A DNA stretch of 64,000 nt from contig NZ_FQYK01000001.1 in assembly GCF_900141715.1 (NCBI RefSeq), positions 682,001 through 746,000 of the forward strand. The letters run 5' to 3'. This stretch comes from Algibacter luteus (GTDB lineage Bacteria; Bacteroidota; Bacteroidia; Flavobacteriales; Flavobacteriaceae). Positions within the stretch are counted from its first letter, which is position 1. Each line of letters begins with the position of its first letter. The notes beneath the pieces are model-generated. The model had not been told where the DNA came from and searched no databases. It saw only the letters and a list, made by a program, of their open reading frames with translations. The position numbers and the translations under genes were made by a program. Below are positions 51,518 through 59,324 of the stretch, piece after piece.

Positions 51518-51868
51518 ATGACTGAAAAATTAATTGACGTAAAAAACGTGACATTAAAAAACAATTGTCCTGAATGTTTCAGCAAAGATGGATTGCGCTT
51601 AACATTCAAGCAAAAAATTAAAGACAATAAGTTTTACCGATCAATTACTTCAGAGATAAGTCATGAGATAAGTTGTAATAAATGTAACTCTATCATTTAT
51701 CCAGTACAATGGACTGATGACATAGAACTAGTTTTTGAGTATCAGAAAAAAGCATTCACTCCAAAAAAGTCCTCAACTTACTTAAAAAAGGCATCTTGGA
51801 TAGCAATTATAGCTGGATTAGTTTTAGTAGCCATAATATTCGCACTAGTATTTTACCTTATTCTATAA
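51518..51868 (+). CDS. Small zinc-ribbon protein with C-terminal membrane anchor
   Basis: A 116-residue protein. Two cysteine pairs, C17/C20 (NCPECF) and C53/C56 (SCNKCN), are spaced as in a zinc ribbon; a hydrophobic C-terminal helix (about 92-114) would anchor the protein with the zinc ribbon in the cytoplasm. No named family comes to mind. It follows the orphan histidine kinase by 12 bp and is probably co-transcribed, so it might act as an accessory protein of that kinase. The 3' end overlaps the convergent HIT gene by 6 bp. Confidence 0.7.
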   Translation: MTEKLIDVKNVTLKNNCPECFSKDGLRLTFKQKIKDNKFYRSITSEISHEISCNKCNSIIYPVQWTDDIELVFEYQKKAFTPKKSSTYLKKASWIAIIAGLVLVAIIFALVFYLIL

Positions 51869-52252
51869 TTGTGATTTGATGGCTTCTGCCAAGGCTAGAA
51901 ATTCCTCATGAGAAAGTTTCGCTTTTTGAATAAAACGTGCATCTTCCATTGATTGTAACGGAATTAAATGCACATGCGCATGCGGTACTTCTAAACCTAT
52001 TACACTTACGCCAATTCGTTTACAAGGCACTGCTTTTTTTAAAGCTAAAGCAACGGTTCTAGAAAAACCCATTAAACCATGATATGTAGTTTCATCTAAA
52101 TCAAAAATTTTATCTACCTCTTTTTTAGGAATACACAGTGTATGTCCTTTAGCATTAGGATTAACATCTAGAAAAGCTAGAAAATCATCTGTTTCTGCTA
52201 TTTTATAACAAGGCAATTCGCCGTTTACAATTTTTGTGAAAATAGAGGCCAT
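51863..52252 (-). CDS. HIT family protein (HINT-like)
   Basis: A 129-residue nucleotide-binding hydrolase. The active-site histidine triad HAHVHLIPL (His91, His93, His95) is intact, and IFTKIVNGELPCYKI plus FLDVNPNAKGHTLCIPKK are the usual N-terminal motifs. The substrates are probably nucleoside phosphoramidates or related adducts. It follows greA by 56 bp on the minus strand and may be transcribed with it. Confidence 0.93.
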   Translation of the reverse strand: MASIFTKIVNGELPCYKIAETDDFLAFLDVNPNAKGHTLCIPKKEVDKIFDLDETTYHGLMGFSRTVALALKKAVPCKRIGVSVIGLEVPHAHVHLIPLQSMEDARFIQKAKLSHEEFLALAEAIKSQL

Positions 52253-52308
52253 ATGATTATTTGATTTGTTTTTAATTGGATTCCGTTTTCACGGAATAGA
52301 AACCAGTA

Positions 52309-52782
52309 TTATCTTGAAATTTCAATAATATCAAATTTCATAACGCCATTTGGAACCTGAATTTCGGCTACATCGCCAACAGATTTACCCAATAGCCCTT
52401 TTCCGATAGGTGAATTAACAGAAATTTTACCAGAAGCTAAATCAGCTTCACCATCGGCAACCAATGTATATACCATTTCCATACCGTTAGTTTGGTTTTT
52501 AATTTTAACCTTCGATAAAACTAGAATTTTAGAATTATCAAGCTGCGATTCATCAATTACACGAGCGCCAGCTAAAGCATCTTCAAGTTTAGAAATTCGC
52601 ATTTCTAACATCCCTTGAGCTTCTTTTGCCGCATCGTACTCAGCATTTTCGCTTAAATCTCCTTTATCTCTAGCTTCAGCAATGGCTCTTGAAGCCTTTA
52701 CACGCTCAACATCTTTAAGATGTTTCAATTCATCTCTTAATTTTTTTAACCCCTCTGGTGTATAGTATGATACTTTACTCAT
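52309..52782 (-). CDS. greA: Transcription elongation factor GreA
   Basis: A 157-residue factor that rescues stalled RNA polymerase by stimulating transcript cleavage. The N-terminal coiled coil (about 8-75, LKKLRDELKHLKDVERVKASRAI, then GDLSENAEYDAAKEAQ with the conserved acidic tip DLSENAEY) and the C-terminal domain (GKISVNSPIGKGLLGKSVGD) are intact and of normal length. A hairpin with T-run lies in or next to its leader (see findings). Confidence 0.96.
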   Translation of the reverse strand: MSKVSYYTPEGLKKLRDELKHLKDVERVKASRAIAEARDKGDLSENAEYDAAKEAQGMLEMRISKLEDALAGARVIDESQLDNSKILVLSKVKIKNQTNGMEMVYTLVADGEADLASGKISVNSPIGKGLLGKSVGDVAEIQVPNGVMKFDIIEISR

Positions 52783-52850
52783 AACTTCATCGTTTAACTT
52801 TATAAAAGATGCCGAATCTCCATGAAAATAATTTTGATAGAGTTCAGCAA

Positions 52851-52877
52851 ATAAAAAAATCCCGCGTATACGAGATT
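52851..52877 (-). terminator. Hairpin plus T-run in front of greA
   Basis: On the minus strand AATCTCG/CGGGATT (7 bp, one G-T pair) with a six-base loop is followed by TTTTTTT, about 75 nt before the greA ATG. It could end transcription from upstream or sit at the 5' end of the greA mRNA. Confidence 0.6.
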
Positions 52878-52883
52878 GTCAAA

Positions 52884-52891
52884 CAAAAATA
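52884..52891 (-). promoter_or_regulatory. Putative -7 element upstream of the greA hairpin
   Basis: TATTTTTG on the minus strand matches TAnnTTTG. It predicts a start site near 52878, just at the hairpin. Confidence 0.4.
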
Positions 52892-53039
52892 CAAAATTTT
52901 AGTTATATCTGTATTGAAATCATGAACATACTTTGCCTTAGAGGTTTTTTGAGAAAGAAAAAATAGCCTAAGGAAAATTTAAATATTAGAATCTCAATTT
53001 ACTTTTTATTGTAAATTGCATGCCAAATCCCCTGAATTT

Positions 53040-53468
53040 ATGAAATCCCTTTTTTACACCTTATTTTTTATAATTCTAATGACTTGCAGTGGCAACCAAG
53101 TAGATGATAAAAATTGTAGATTCCTACTAGACATTAGTGTCAATTTTACAATAGATTTAAGTTTACCACAGTACAGTCAGCTTACTTTTGCTGGTAATTC
53201 GGTATATATTCCAAATGAAGGTAATGCAGGCATTATTGTTGCTAGTACAGGAGCTGATTTCTATGCTTGGGATGCAAGCGACCCAAATCATGCGCCTAGC
53301 TCATGTTCTGCGCTTGTGCCTTCAGGTCTAAACGGAACTTGTGGGTGTGAAGACGGCAATACCTACAATTTTGTAACCGGAACTCCGGATGGGAACGACG
53401 GCTTAAGATGTGCACTGAAAAACTACCGTGTACAACAAAACGGCAATACACTTTTAATATTTAATTAA
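53040..53468 (+). CDS. Rieske-like fold lipoprotein lacking the iron-sulfur ligands
   Basis: A 142-residue protein with a lipobox (ILMTC, Cys16) that puts it in the envelope. The pattern DPNHAPSSCSAL, then TCGCEDGNTYNFVTGTP, then LKNYRVQQNGNTLLIF resembles the Rieske-type proteins of flavobacteria, but the ligand pattern CxH...CxxH is absent: His84, Cys89, Cys101 and Cys103 are present without the matching partners. It is therefore unlikely to bind a normal 2Fe-2S cluster. The ATG at 53040 gives the proper signal; an earlier TTG lies inside a hairpin. The function is unknown. Confidence 0.55.
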   Translation: MKSLFYTLFFIILMTCSGNQVDDKNCRFLLDISVNFTIDLSLPQYSQLTFAGNSVYIPNEGNAGIIVASTGADFYAWDASDPNHAPSSCSALVPSGLNGTCGCEDGNTYNFVTGTPDGNDGLRCALKNYRVQQNGNTLLIFN

Positions 53469-53517
53469 AAAGCGCAGTTACATAATTATAACCACGCTTT
53501 TCATCCCTAGATAATAC

Positions 53518-55653
53518 TTAAAACTTGAAAGTTGCACCTACTAAAAAATTGGTTGTTGCTTGTGGGTAATAACCAGCATAATAACCAGTGGTTATTCCAG
53601 AAGGGCTCGATGTATCTTCATAATCATAAGACCCAAAGTACCCATTAGAAACATATTTTTTATTAAAAATATTATTCACCAATCCTGATAATACAATGGA
53701 TTTAAATAATTTTCTTGGTTTTATTTCATAATTAATATTGAAATCGTTTATAAAATAACGCTCTAAAATAGAGGCTTCATTGTCTGTATTTCCCATATAT
53801 TGTTCACCCACAAACTTACTTAAAAGCGATAATTGTAATCGTTCTGCCGGCATATAATTAATGGCGTTTCCAATGACTAATTCTGGCGAGAACGAAATAT
53901 TTGTATTTCCTAAATCAACCAATTCGCCATTTATTTCAGATGAAAAATCTTTATTTTTATTACTGCTTATGGCAACGTTTGTTGACGTATTAAGCATTTT
54001 GCTGAATTGTATATTGGCATCAACCTCAAGTCCAAGTCTATAACTTTTGCCACTTGTAGCTCTAATTGGGCTTCCAACATCGTCAAGTTGACCTGTTAAC
54101 ACCAATTGATTTTGATAAAACATGTAATACAAATTCGTATTTACACTGACTTTATTGCTGTTATAACGCCAACCTAATTCAATATCATTTAAAGTTTCAT
54201 TTTCGGTTACACCAGCTTCAAAATCGTCGCGATTGGGTTCTCTATTCGCTCTGGCATACGAAGCATAAAAGCTATTGAAATCGCAATGTTTATAAGTTAA
54301 TCCTACCTTAGGATTAAAAAAACTAAAATTGGCATCGGTAACAAATTCAACTCTATCAGAATTTAAATCATTGGTTTTATAGCTTACAAAACGTCCTTGC
54401 AAATCAACAAATCCTGTAATTTTTTCGGCTAATTTAAATGTAGCTTTTGAAAAAATACTGAAATCGTTTTTGGTAGCATCGCCTTCATAATAGCGATCTC
54501 GAATCTCGGTATTTGGTTGTAAATCGCTTCCCCAAATCACTTCTCCAAAGTGATCGCCGTCGTAAGAACTATAAGATAAGCCTGAAATTATTTCAAATGC
54601 ATTTTGCTTATAAGTTACATTTGCATTTAATACATAGAAATTATTATCGAGCCATCTTCTAACAATTACATCAGAGTCTTCCTCAATTAAATTAGCAAAA
54701 TCTGCAGCTGATTCTTCTGGCTTATACTGCTCAAAATAGCCTTTCCCTTTGGTATAATTTAAGCCTAAATTAGTTGACCAATTGTTATCAAATCGCTCAT
54801 TCCAATGTAATTGATAATGGTCTTGCCAATAATTATCTGTTTCATTTTCGTAGGTGTACGGGTTTTGTCTTCTATCCTCTTTTAATTCATTCGCAGTTAA
54901 CCCATACCACGCTTGATATGTGCGCTCTGCATTACCAAACGTCAGAGCTTTAATCAAGGTATTATCATCTTTATAAATACCCTGAAGAAAGTATGATTTT
55001 AAATCAGTAAAAGCACGATCTATATAGCCATCTGAATCAATTTTTGAAAAACGCCCTGATACTTCAAAATGATTATTTAATAGGCCTGTACTTAATTTTA
55101 CTGTGTGCTTTCGAGTCCCAAAGCTTCCAAAACTATTAGAAATTTCACCTGAAGCTTCCGCTGATGTTGCATCGGTTAATAAATTTAAACTCGCTCCAAA
55201 AGCTCCAGATCCATTAGTAGACGTTCCAACGCCACGTTGTAATTGTAAACTCTCTGTTGAAGACGCAAAATCCCCTAAATTCACCCAAAAAGTACCTTGG
55301 CTTTCAGGATCGTTATAAGGAATTCCGTTAATGGTTACGTTAACACGAGTTGCATCGGTACCTCGAACTCGTATACCAGTATAGCCAATTCCAGCACCCG
55401 CATCACTAGTTGTTACTACCGATGGTAAAAAGTTAAGCAACACAGGAATGTCTTGCCCTAAATTACGTTTTGCCAAAGCCTCTTTAGACAAATTAGAGTG
55501 CGTAATTGGCGAATCTGCATCCACACGTACTGCTTTTACTAAAACTTCGTCTAGTTTTTCTGTTTTAGTTGAATCTTGTGTTTTTTGATTTTGTTGCGCT
55601 TGCGCACTGACTGATAACACTAAAAGTGTTAAAAAAAGAAAAATGTTTTTCAT
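53518..55653 (-). CDS. TonB-dependent receptor, probable thiamine uptake
   Basis: A 711-residue outer-membrane receptor. Signal peptide about 1-20, plug domain with LGQDIPVLLNFLPSVVTTSDAG, GIRVRGTDATRVNVTINGIP and QLQRGVGTSTNGSGAFGASLN, then a barrel ending NFLVGATFKF with the terminal Phe. It has no CarboxypepD_reg domain and no SusD. A TPP riboswitch lies 175-253 bp upstream of its ATG on the same strand, so its expression should fall when thiamine diphosphate is plentiful. Import of thiamine or a precursor is the natural inference; this resembles the predicted TonB receptor of the Bacteroidota thiamine regulon. Confidence 0.88.
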   Translation of the reverse strand: MKNIFLFLTLLVLSVSAQAQQNQKTQDSTKTEKLDEVLVKAVRVDADSPITHSNLSKEALAKRNLGQDIPVLLNFLPSVVTTSDAGAGIGYTGIRVRGTDATRVNVTINGIPYNDPESQGTFWVNLGDFASSTESLQLQRGVGTSTNGSGAFGASLNLLTDATSAEASGEISNSFGSFGTRKHTVKLSTGLLNNHFEVSGRFSKIDSDGYIDRAFTDLKSYFLQGIYKDDNTLIKALTFGNAERTYQAWYGLTANELKEDRRQNPYTYENETDNYWQDHYQLHWNERFDNNWSTNLGLNYTKGKGYFEQYKPEESAADFANLIEEDSDVIVRRWLDNNFYVLNANVTYKQNAFEIISGLSYSSYDGDHFGEVIWGSDLQPNTEIRDRYYEGDATKNDFSIFSKATFKLAEKITGFVDLQGRFVSYKTNDLNSDRVEFVTDANFSFFNPKVGLTYKHCDFNSFYASYARANREPNRDDFEAGVTENETLNDIELGWRYNSNKVSVNTNLYYMFYQNQLVLTGQLDDVGSPIRATSGKSYRLGLEVDANIQFSKMLNTSTNVAISSNKNKDFSSEINGELVDLGNTNISFSPELVIGNAINYMPAERLQLSLLSKFVGEQYMGNTDNEASILERYFINDFNINYEIKPRKLFKSIVLSGLVNNIFNKKYVSNGYFGSYDYEDTSSPSGITTGYYAGYYPQATTNFLVGATFKF

Positions 55654-55827
55654 TACGATTAAGTATGTTTAATCGAATAAAAAGAGGTAATTATTCTTTA
55701 ATTATTAATAATTAGTTTTTGAACGCTTGAAACTTTCAGTTAAAATTCAGCTATTATTACTAGCATCATAAAAGATGAACTAATCACAATCACTAAAAAT
55801 GTCAACTGAACTTTTACTTTACGCTCG

Positions 55828-55906
55828 ATTCCTAAACAGCATTACCTGTTCTAGGTTCAATGGGTATGATCTCAGCCGATAATAGGCACCCCTTTTTTGA
55901 GAACGT
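55828..55906 (-). promoter_or_regulatory. TPP riboswitch (Thi box)
   Basis: On the minus strand the conserved pieces follow in order: GGGGTGCC (55892-55885), GGCTGAGA (55877-55870), ATACCC, GAACCT and GGTAATGC (55846-55839). These match the J2-3, P3 and P5 core of the thiamine pyrophosphate riboswitch. It fills the 303 bp gap between arfB and the TonB receptor gene and is the only structured element I see there; the rest of the gap (55654-55827) is AT-rich leader without visible features. Confidence 0.93.
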
Positions 55907-55956
55907 TGCAAAAGTAATTATCAATTGTCAATTATCAACTAATAATCACTATTTTT

Positions 55957-56364
55957 TTATTGTAAATCTGGCTTTTTTCGACCTGCCTTCTTCTCGGAAA
56001 GATGCCGTTTTTGTTTCAAACGCTTTTTTATTACTGATTTTGGGATTTTTGTAGGTCGGCGTTTTTTAGGAACTTTTAGTGCGTTTTTTAAAATCTCAAT
56101 AAAGCGTTTAACTATAATTTCTTTGTTTTTATGCTGACTTCGGCTTTCGCCACATTGCAAAATTAATATACCGTCTTTCGTAAGCCGATTTTTTAGCTTA
56201 AACAGTAGGCGATTTTTTTGAACTTCATTAAAAACGCTTGATTCCTTTAAATTATAAGTTAATTCTACTTTTGAGGATACTTTATTGACATGCTGACCAC
56301 CACTGCCTGAACTTCTAATAGCTTTAAAAGTGAGTTCTTGTAATATGGCGTCTTCATCAAACAC
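55957..56364 (-). CDS. arfB: Alternative ribosome-rescue factor ArfB (YaeJ-type peptidyl-tRNA hydrolase)
   Basis: A 135-residue protein that frees ribosomes stalled on mRNAs lacking a stop codon. The catalytic GGQ at 22-24 stands in RSSGSGGQHVNKVSSKVEL, and the basic C-terminal tail (about 90-135, KRRPTKIPKSVIKKRLKQK) that enters the mRNA channel is present. The start is a GTG at 56364, two bases after the DUF4301 stop; the resulting N terminus aligns with known family members. It is the last gene of the DUF4301 run. Confidence 0.93.
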   Translation of the reverse strand: MFDEDAILQELTFKAIRSSGSGGQHVNKVSSKVELTYNLKESSVFNEVQKNRLLFKLKNRLTKDGILILQCGESRSQHKNKEIIVKRFIEILKNALKVPKKRRPTKIPKSVIKKRLKQKRHLSEKKAGRKKPDLQ

Positions 56365-56366
56365 AA

Positions 56367-57914
56367 TTACGCTTGATGTACTGGTTTTAATAAATCGTTT
56401 ACTGTCTTTACCGGATTAAATGTCTCCAAAGGTACTTCAACAAAAATCGAATTCCAATACGCCATACTCCCATTCCATAATCCTGGTAATTCTAAAGCAT
56501 TTATATCAACCCCATTCTGGGTTTTTGTTGTAATAAAAGCAGCTTCATGGTCTACAAAATCCATTAAATCGAATTTTTCTCCCTTGTAATTTTTAACACC
56601 GCAAACTAAATCTGTAGGATTAAAATGTGTGGCTTTATAAACAATACCCTGTTGGTTCTTTTTTCCGAAGTTAATTTGAGCAAATTCAACTATTTGCAAA
56701 GATATTTTACCATCTTCAGCCATAACCCAAAATGGACCTCCTCCCGGTTCACCTTGATTTTTTACCATGCCGCAAACACGAATGGGCTTGTTGAAACTTT
56801 GTCTTAAAAAAGTTACTTTCTCATCATGTGTCATTTCTTCAAACTCAGAATTTATCGGCACATTTAACCTGTATCGTAAAAACAAAGCCATGACTTTTAA
56901 ATCGGCATCTTCTAAATTTCCTGCATCGAGTTTATTTAGATAATGAAATACTTTTTCTTGAGCCTCTAATAAAACGCCTGCTAGCAATTTTTTATAGTTT
57001 GAAACTTCAATATTTTTTTCAGCAACTACAATATTATCTATGTTTTTTATAAAAATTATATCGTAGTCTAGGTCATTTAAATTCTCTAGGAGAGCACCAT
57101 GACCTGCTGGTCTGAACAAAATTGAACCATCAGGCTTTCTAAACACCTCATCCTTTAAGGTAAGCGCAATAGTTTCGGTAGCTTCTTTTTGATATGAAAA
57201 TGATATATTAAAGGACGTATTCGTCTCTTTTTCTAAATCTGCTTTAACTCTACTAAATTCATTTTTAAAATATAAATGATGCTTTTCTGACACGGTAAAA
57301 TGCAAATTCGATTTCCCTTGAGACGATGCGTACAACGTAGATTCAAAAAGATGTTCTTCAAAAGCGGTTTTAACTGTATTTCCATATTTATGAAATGGCA
57401 GCAATCCTTTTGGGAGAAAGCTATAATTAAGTAAATCTGCATCAAGCATAGATTTTACTAACTGCAAATATTTTTCGTCTTCGGATAGTTTTTCATAACC
57501 AGAACTTACCTTCTTTGCTCTCGTGATCACTTCATTATAAAACGGAAACTTCTTAAAATTCTCAACAAAAGTTACTATTAACTCATCATTATTACGTTCC
57601 GCATAACTTTTTAAGCTTTCTTTAGCTGGATTGAAATTTTTAAGAAATTGAAACAAAAACTTGAACATACGAGTAGCAGCACCAGATGCCGGAACAAACT
57701 TTACGATGTTTAATTCCTTTTGCTTAGCCTCATAAAATTCTATAAACCCCTTTATTTCAGCATCATCATAACGTTCAATTCCTTTATCAATAGTAGCAGC
57801 AGCCACTAATTTCGAATAAGACATACCATCTTTTAATCGAGAAACTTGATCGTTTACTTCTTCAAGAGTTATACCTTTACTTTTAATTTGTTCAATATCT
57901 TTATCTGAAAACAT
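56367..57914 (-). CDS. DUF4301 protein
   Basis: A 515-residue cytoplasmic protein. FVPASGAATRMFKFL (about 76-90) has a nucleotidyltransferase-like Gly/Arg loop, followed by LLPFHKYGNTVKTAFEEHL, HFTVSEKHHLYF, SILFRPAGHGALLENLNDLDYDIIFIKNIDN and GNLWMAEDG-like segments typical of nucleotide-sugar transferases. It belongs to DUF4301, a Bacteroidota family of unknown function that I think shares the GT-A-like nucleotidyltransferase fold. It starts within the stop codon of the NadR-like kinase gene (TAATG). A sugar-phosphate nucleotidyltransferase role is possible but not shown. Confidence 0.85.
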   Translation of the reverse strand: MFSDKDIEQIKSKGITLEEVNDQVSRLKDGMSYSKLVAAATIDKGIERYDDAEIKGFIEFYEAKQKELNIVKFVPASGAATRMFKFLFQFLKNFNPAKESLKSYAERNNDELIVTFVENFKKFPFYNEVITRAKKVSSGYEKLSEDEKYLQLVKSMLDADLLNYSFLPKGLLPFHKYGNTVKTAFEEHLFESTLYASSQGKSNLHFTVSEKHHLYFKNEFSRVKADLEKETNTSFNISFSYQKEATETIALTLKDEVFRKPDGSILFRPAGHGALLENLNDLDYDIIFIKNIDNIVVAEKNIEVSNYKKLLAGVLLEAQEKVFHYLNKLDAGNLEDADLKVMALFLRYRLNVPINSEFEEMTHDEKVTFLRQSFNKPIRVCGMVKNQGEPGGGPFWVMAEDGKISLQIVEFAQINFGKKNQQGIVYKATHFNPTDLVCGVKNYKGEKFDLMDFVDHEAAFITTKTQNGVDINALELPGLWNGSMAYWNSIFVEVPLETFNPVKTVNDLLKPVHQA

Positions 57915-58483
57915 TATACTTTGGGGTTTAATAGTTTGTCAATATATTTTACTGCCGTTTCTAAACGTGTTTTTTTATCTCCTCTAAGGAGCACATATGG
58001 TTTTTTGTATTTTATAAGGGCATCTTGAAAAGCATCAAACATCTCTTTTCTGTTTTCTGGCTTATCTCTTAAATCATCAGCTTCCCAAGGCGTATCAATA
58101 TAAGTTAAAAAATACAAATCGTACGAATTTTCTAGTGCATATTTTTCAAGAATCAGATCACAGGAACCTAAATAATAAGTTTCAGAGTACACTTTGGTTT
58201 CCAACAAATCTGTATCACATATTAAAACAGAATTGGTTTTTTGAGCCAGTTCATTTTCTAATTTCATTTGCCCTTCAGCTATTGGTAACAAATCTTGTGG
58301 TTCGCAAGTTTTGCGCTCATTATTCCATTTATCTTGCAGATATTCGCGTGCATATTCAGGCACCCAAACCGAATTATAATATCTTGCCAACTGACGAGAT
58401 AATGTTGTTTTTCCGGTTGATTCGGGCCCAAATAAAACTACTTTTATGCAGTTTGCAGGTTGTTGTTTATACTTTTCTTCCAT
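57914..58483 (-). CDS. NadR-like P-loop kinase (ribosylnicotinamide-kinase type)
   Basis: A 189-residue ATP-dependent kinase. The P-loop is FGPESTGKTTLSRQLA (about 18-33), followed by WVPEYAREYLQDKW and DTDLLETKVYSETYYLG, as in the ribosylnicotinamide kinase domain of NadR. It overlaps the PnuC/PnuT gene by 40 bp, so the two are probably coupled and the kinase would trap an imported vitamin-like compound by phosphorylation. If the partner transports nicotinamide riboside the kinase is NRK; if it transports thiamine the substrate could be thiamine. The next gene upstream is thiamine-binding-like, which makes the second reading worth testing. Confidence 0.85.
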   Translation of the reverse strand: MEEKYKQQPANCIKVVLFGPESTGKTTLSRQLARYYNSVWVPEYAREYLQDKWNNERKTCEPQDLLPIAEGQMKLENELAQKTNSVLICDTDLLETKVYSETYYLGSCDLILEKYALENSYDLYFLTYIDTPWEADDLRDKPENRKEMFDAFQDALIKYKKPYVLLRGDKKTRLETAVKYIDKLLNPKV

Positions 58484-59076
58484 GCAATATATCCAAAAAT
58501 GGCAATGACTGTAAATCCTAAATATTGTAAGCTTGTAAATGTAAATCCTTTATAAAAATATAAAGGTACTGATATGACATCTCCAATAATCCAGAAAATC
58601 CAATTCTCTAGTTTTCTTCTTGCCATTAACCACATTCCTACAAAAAATATGGCCGTAGTTATGGTATCTATATAAGCAACCCAGCTGGTCCACTTATCAA
58701 ATACATTGTAAACTAAAAATACAAATACTAATGTGCCTAAAAATATGGCTAAACTTGTTTTCTTTTCGTTGAACGACGTTTTTGAAATAGGCGTTACGTG
58801 CTCCTCATCAACTTTTCTGGTCCAAATGTACCAGCCGTAAACACTCATAATGAAGTAATACCCATTTATCATCATATCGCCTAATAACTCCCATTTAAGC
58901 AATAAATACACAAAAATTATAGTACTTATCATGCCTGTAGGGAATACTAAAACATTGTTTTGTTTAGAAAACCAAACGGATAGAAACCCAAAAAAAACGG
59001 CAACTATTTCAAGTACAATATCTGTTGTTTCATAACCTGAATATTGCCCAAAGAAAAACTCAAAAATGGGGTTCAT
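58444..59076 (-). CDS. PnuC/PnuT-type vitamin transporter
   Basis: A 210-residue membrane protein with seven helices of the PnuC fold. TDIVLEIVAVFFGFLSVWFSK, VFPTGMISTIIFVYLLLKW, MINGYYFIMSVYGWYIW and LENWIFWIIGDVISVPLYFY are the usual family segments. PnuC imports nicotinamide riboside and PnuT imports thiamine; the two can hardly be told apart by eye. Its neighbours (thiamine-binding-like protein, TPP-riboswitch receptor further downstream) favour thiamine, the NadR-like kinase would fit either. It overlaps the gene before it by 17 bp and the kinase by 40 bp. Confidence 0.87.
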   Translation of the reverse strand: MNPIFEFFFGQYSGYETTDIVLEIVAVFFGFLSVWFSKQNNVLVFPTGMISTIIFVYLLLKWELLGDMMINGYYFIMSVYGWYIWTRKVDEEHVTPISKTSFNEKKTSLAIFLGTLVFVFLVYNVFDKWTSWVAYIDTITTAIFFVGMWLMARRKLENWIFWIIGDVISVPLYFYKGFTFTSLQYLGFTVIAIFGYIAWKKSINNNLQTA

Positions 59077-59320
59077 AATCGTGTCTGTCTGATTTTACAA
59101 TTTTCATGTACAAAAGTCCGCGTTCAATAAGTTCGAAAGCTTCTTTTATTTCGGTTGTCAATAGGGTCATCACTTCATCATAATCACCATAAACCTGAGT
59201 ACTTAAAGGATTTTCAAGTACTTTTAAATTTGATGCTCGCAACTTTTTTATAAAATGTATGATTGCTGGTTCGTAATCATCATGCAATGGCGTAAGTGTT
59301 AATTCTACTGATATTTTCAT
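59060..59320 (-). CDS. Thiamine-binding-like protein (MTH1187/YkoF family)
   Basis: An 86-residue soluble protein resembling the PF01910 family (MTH1187, YqgV, YkoF-type), whose members bind thiamine or hydroxymethylpyrimidine. KISVELTLTPLHDDYEPAIIHFIKKL and VLENPLSTQVYGDYDEVMTLL fit the ferredoxin-like fold. The final residues overlap the start of the PnuC/PnuT gene by 17 bp, so translation is coupled. It is the first gene of the run. The family call is moderately sure because the protein is short. Confidence 0.68.
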   Translation of the reverse strand: MKISVELTLTPLHDDYEPAIIHFIKKLRASNLKVLENPLSTQVYGDYDEVMTLLTTEIKEAFELIERGLLYMKIVKSDRHDYEPHF

Positions 59321-59324
59321 TTAT

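Noticed and set aside
52281-52298. Hairpin ATTCCGT/ACGGAAT between greA and the HIT gene as a terminator
   Set aside because: A 7 bp stem is present but no T-run follows on either strand, so it is not a convincing intrinsic terminator.
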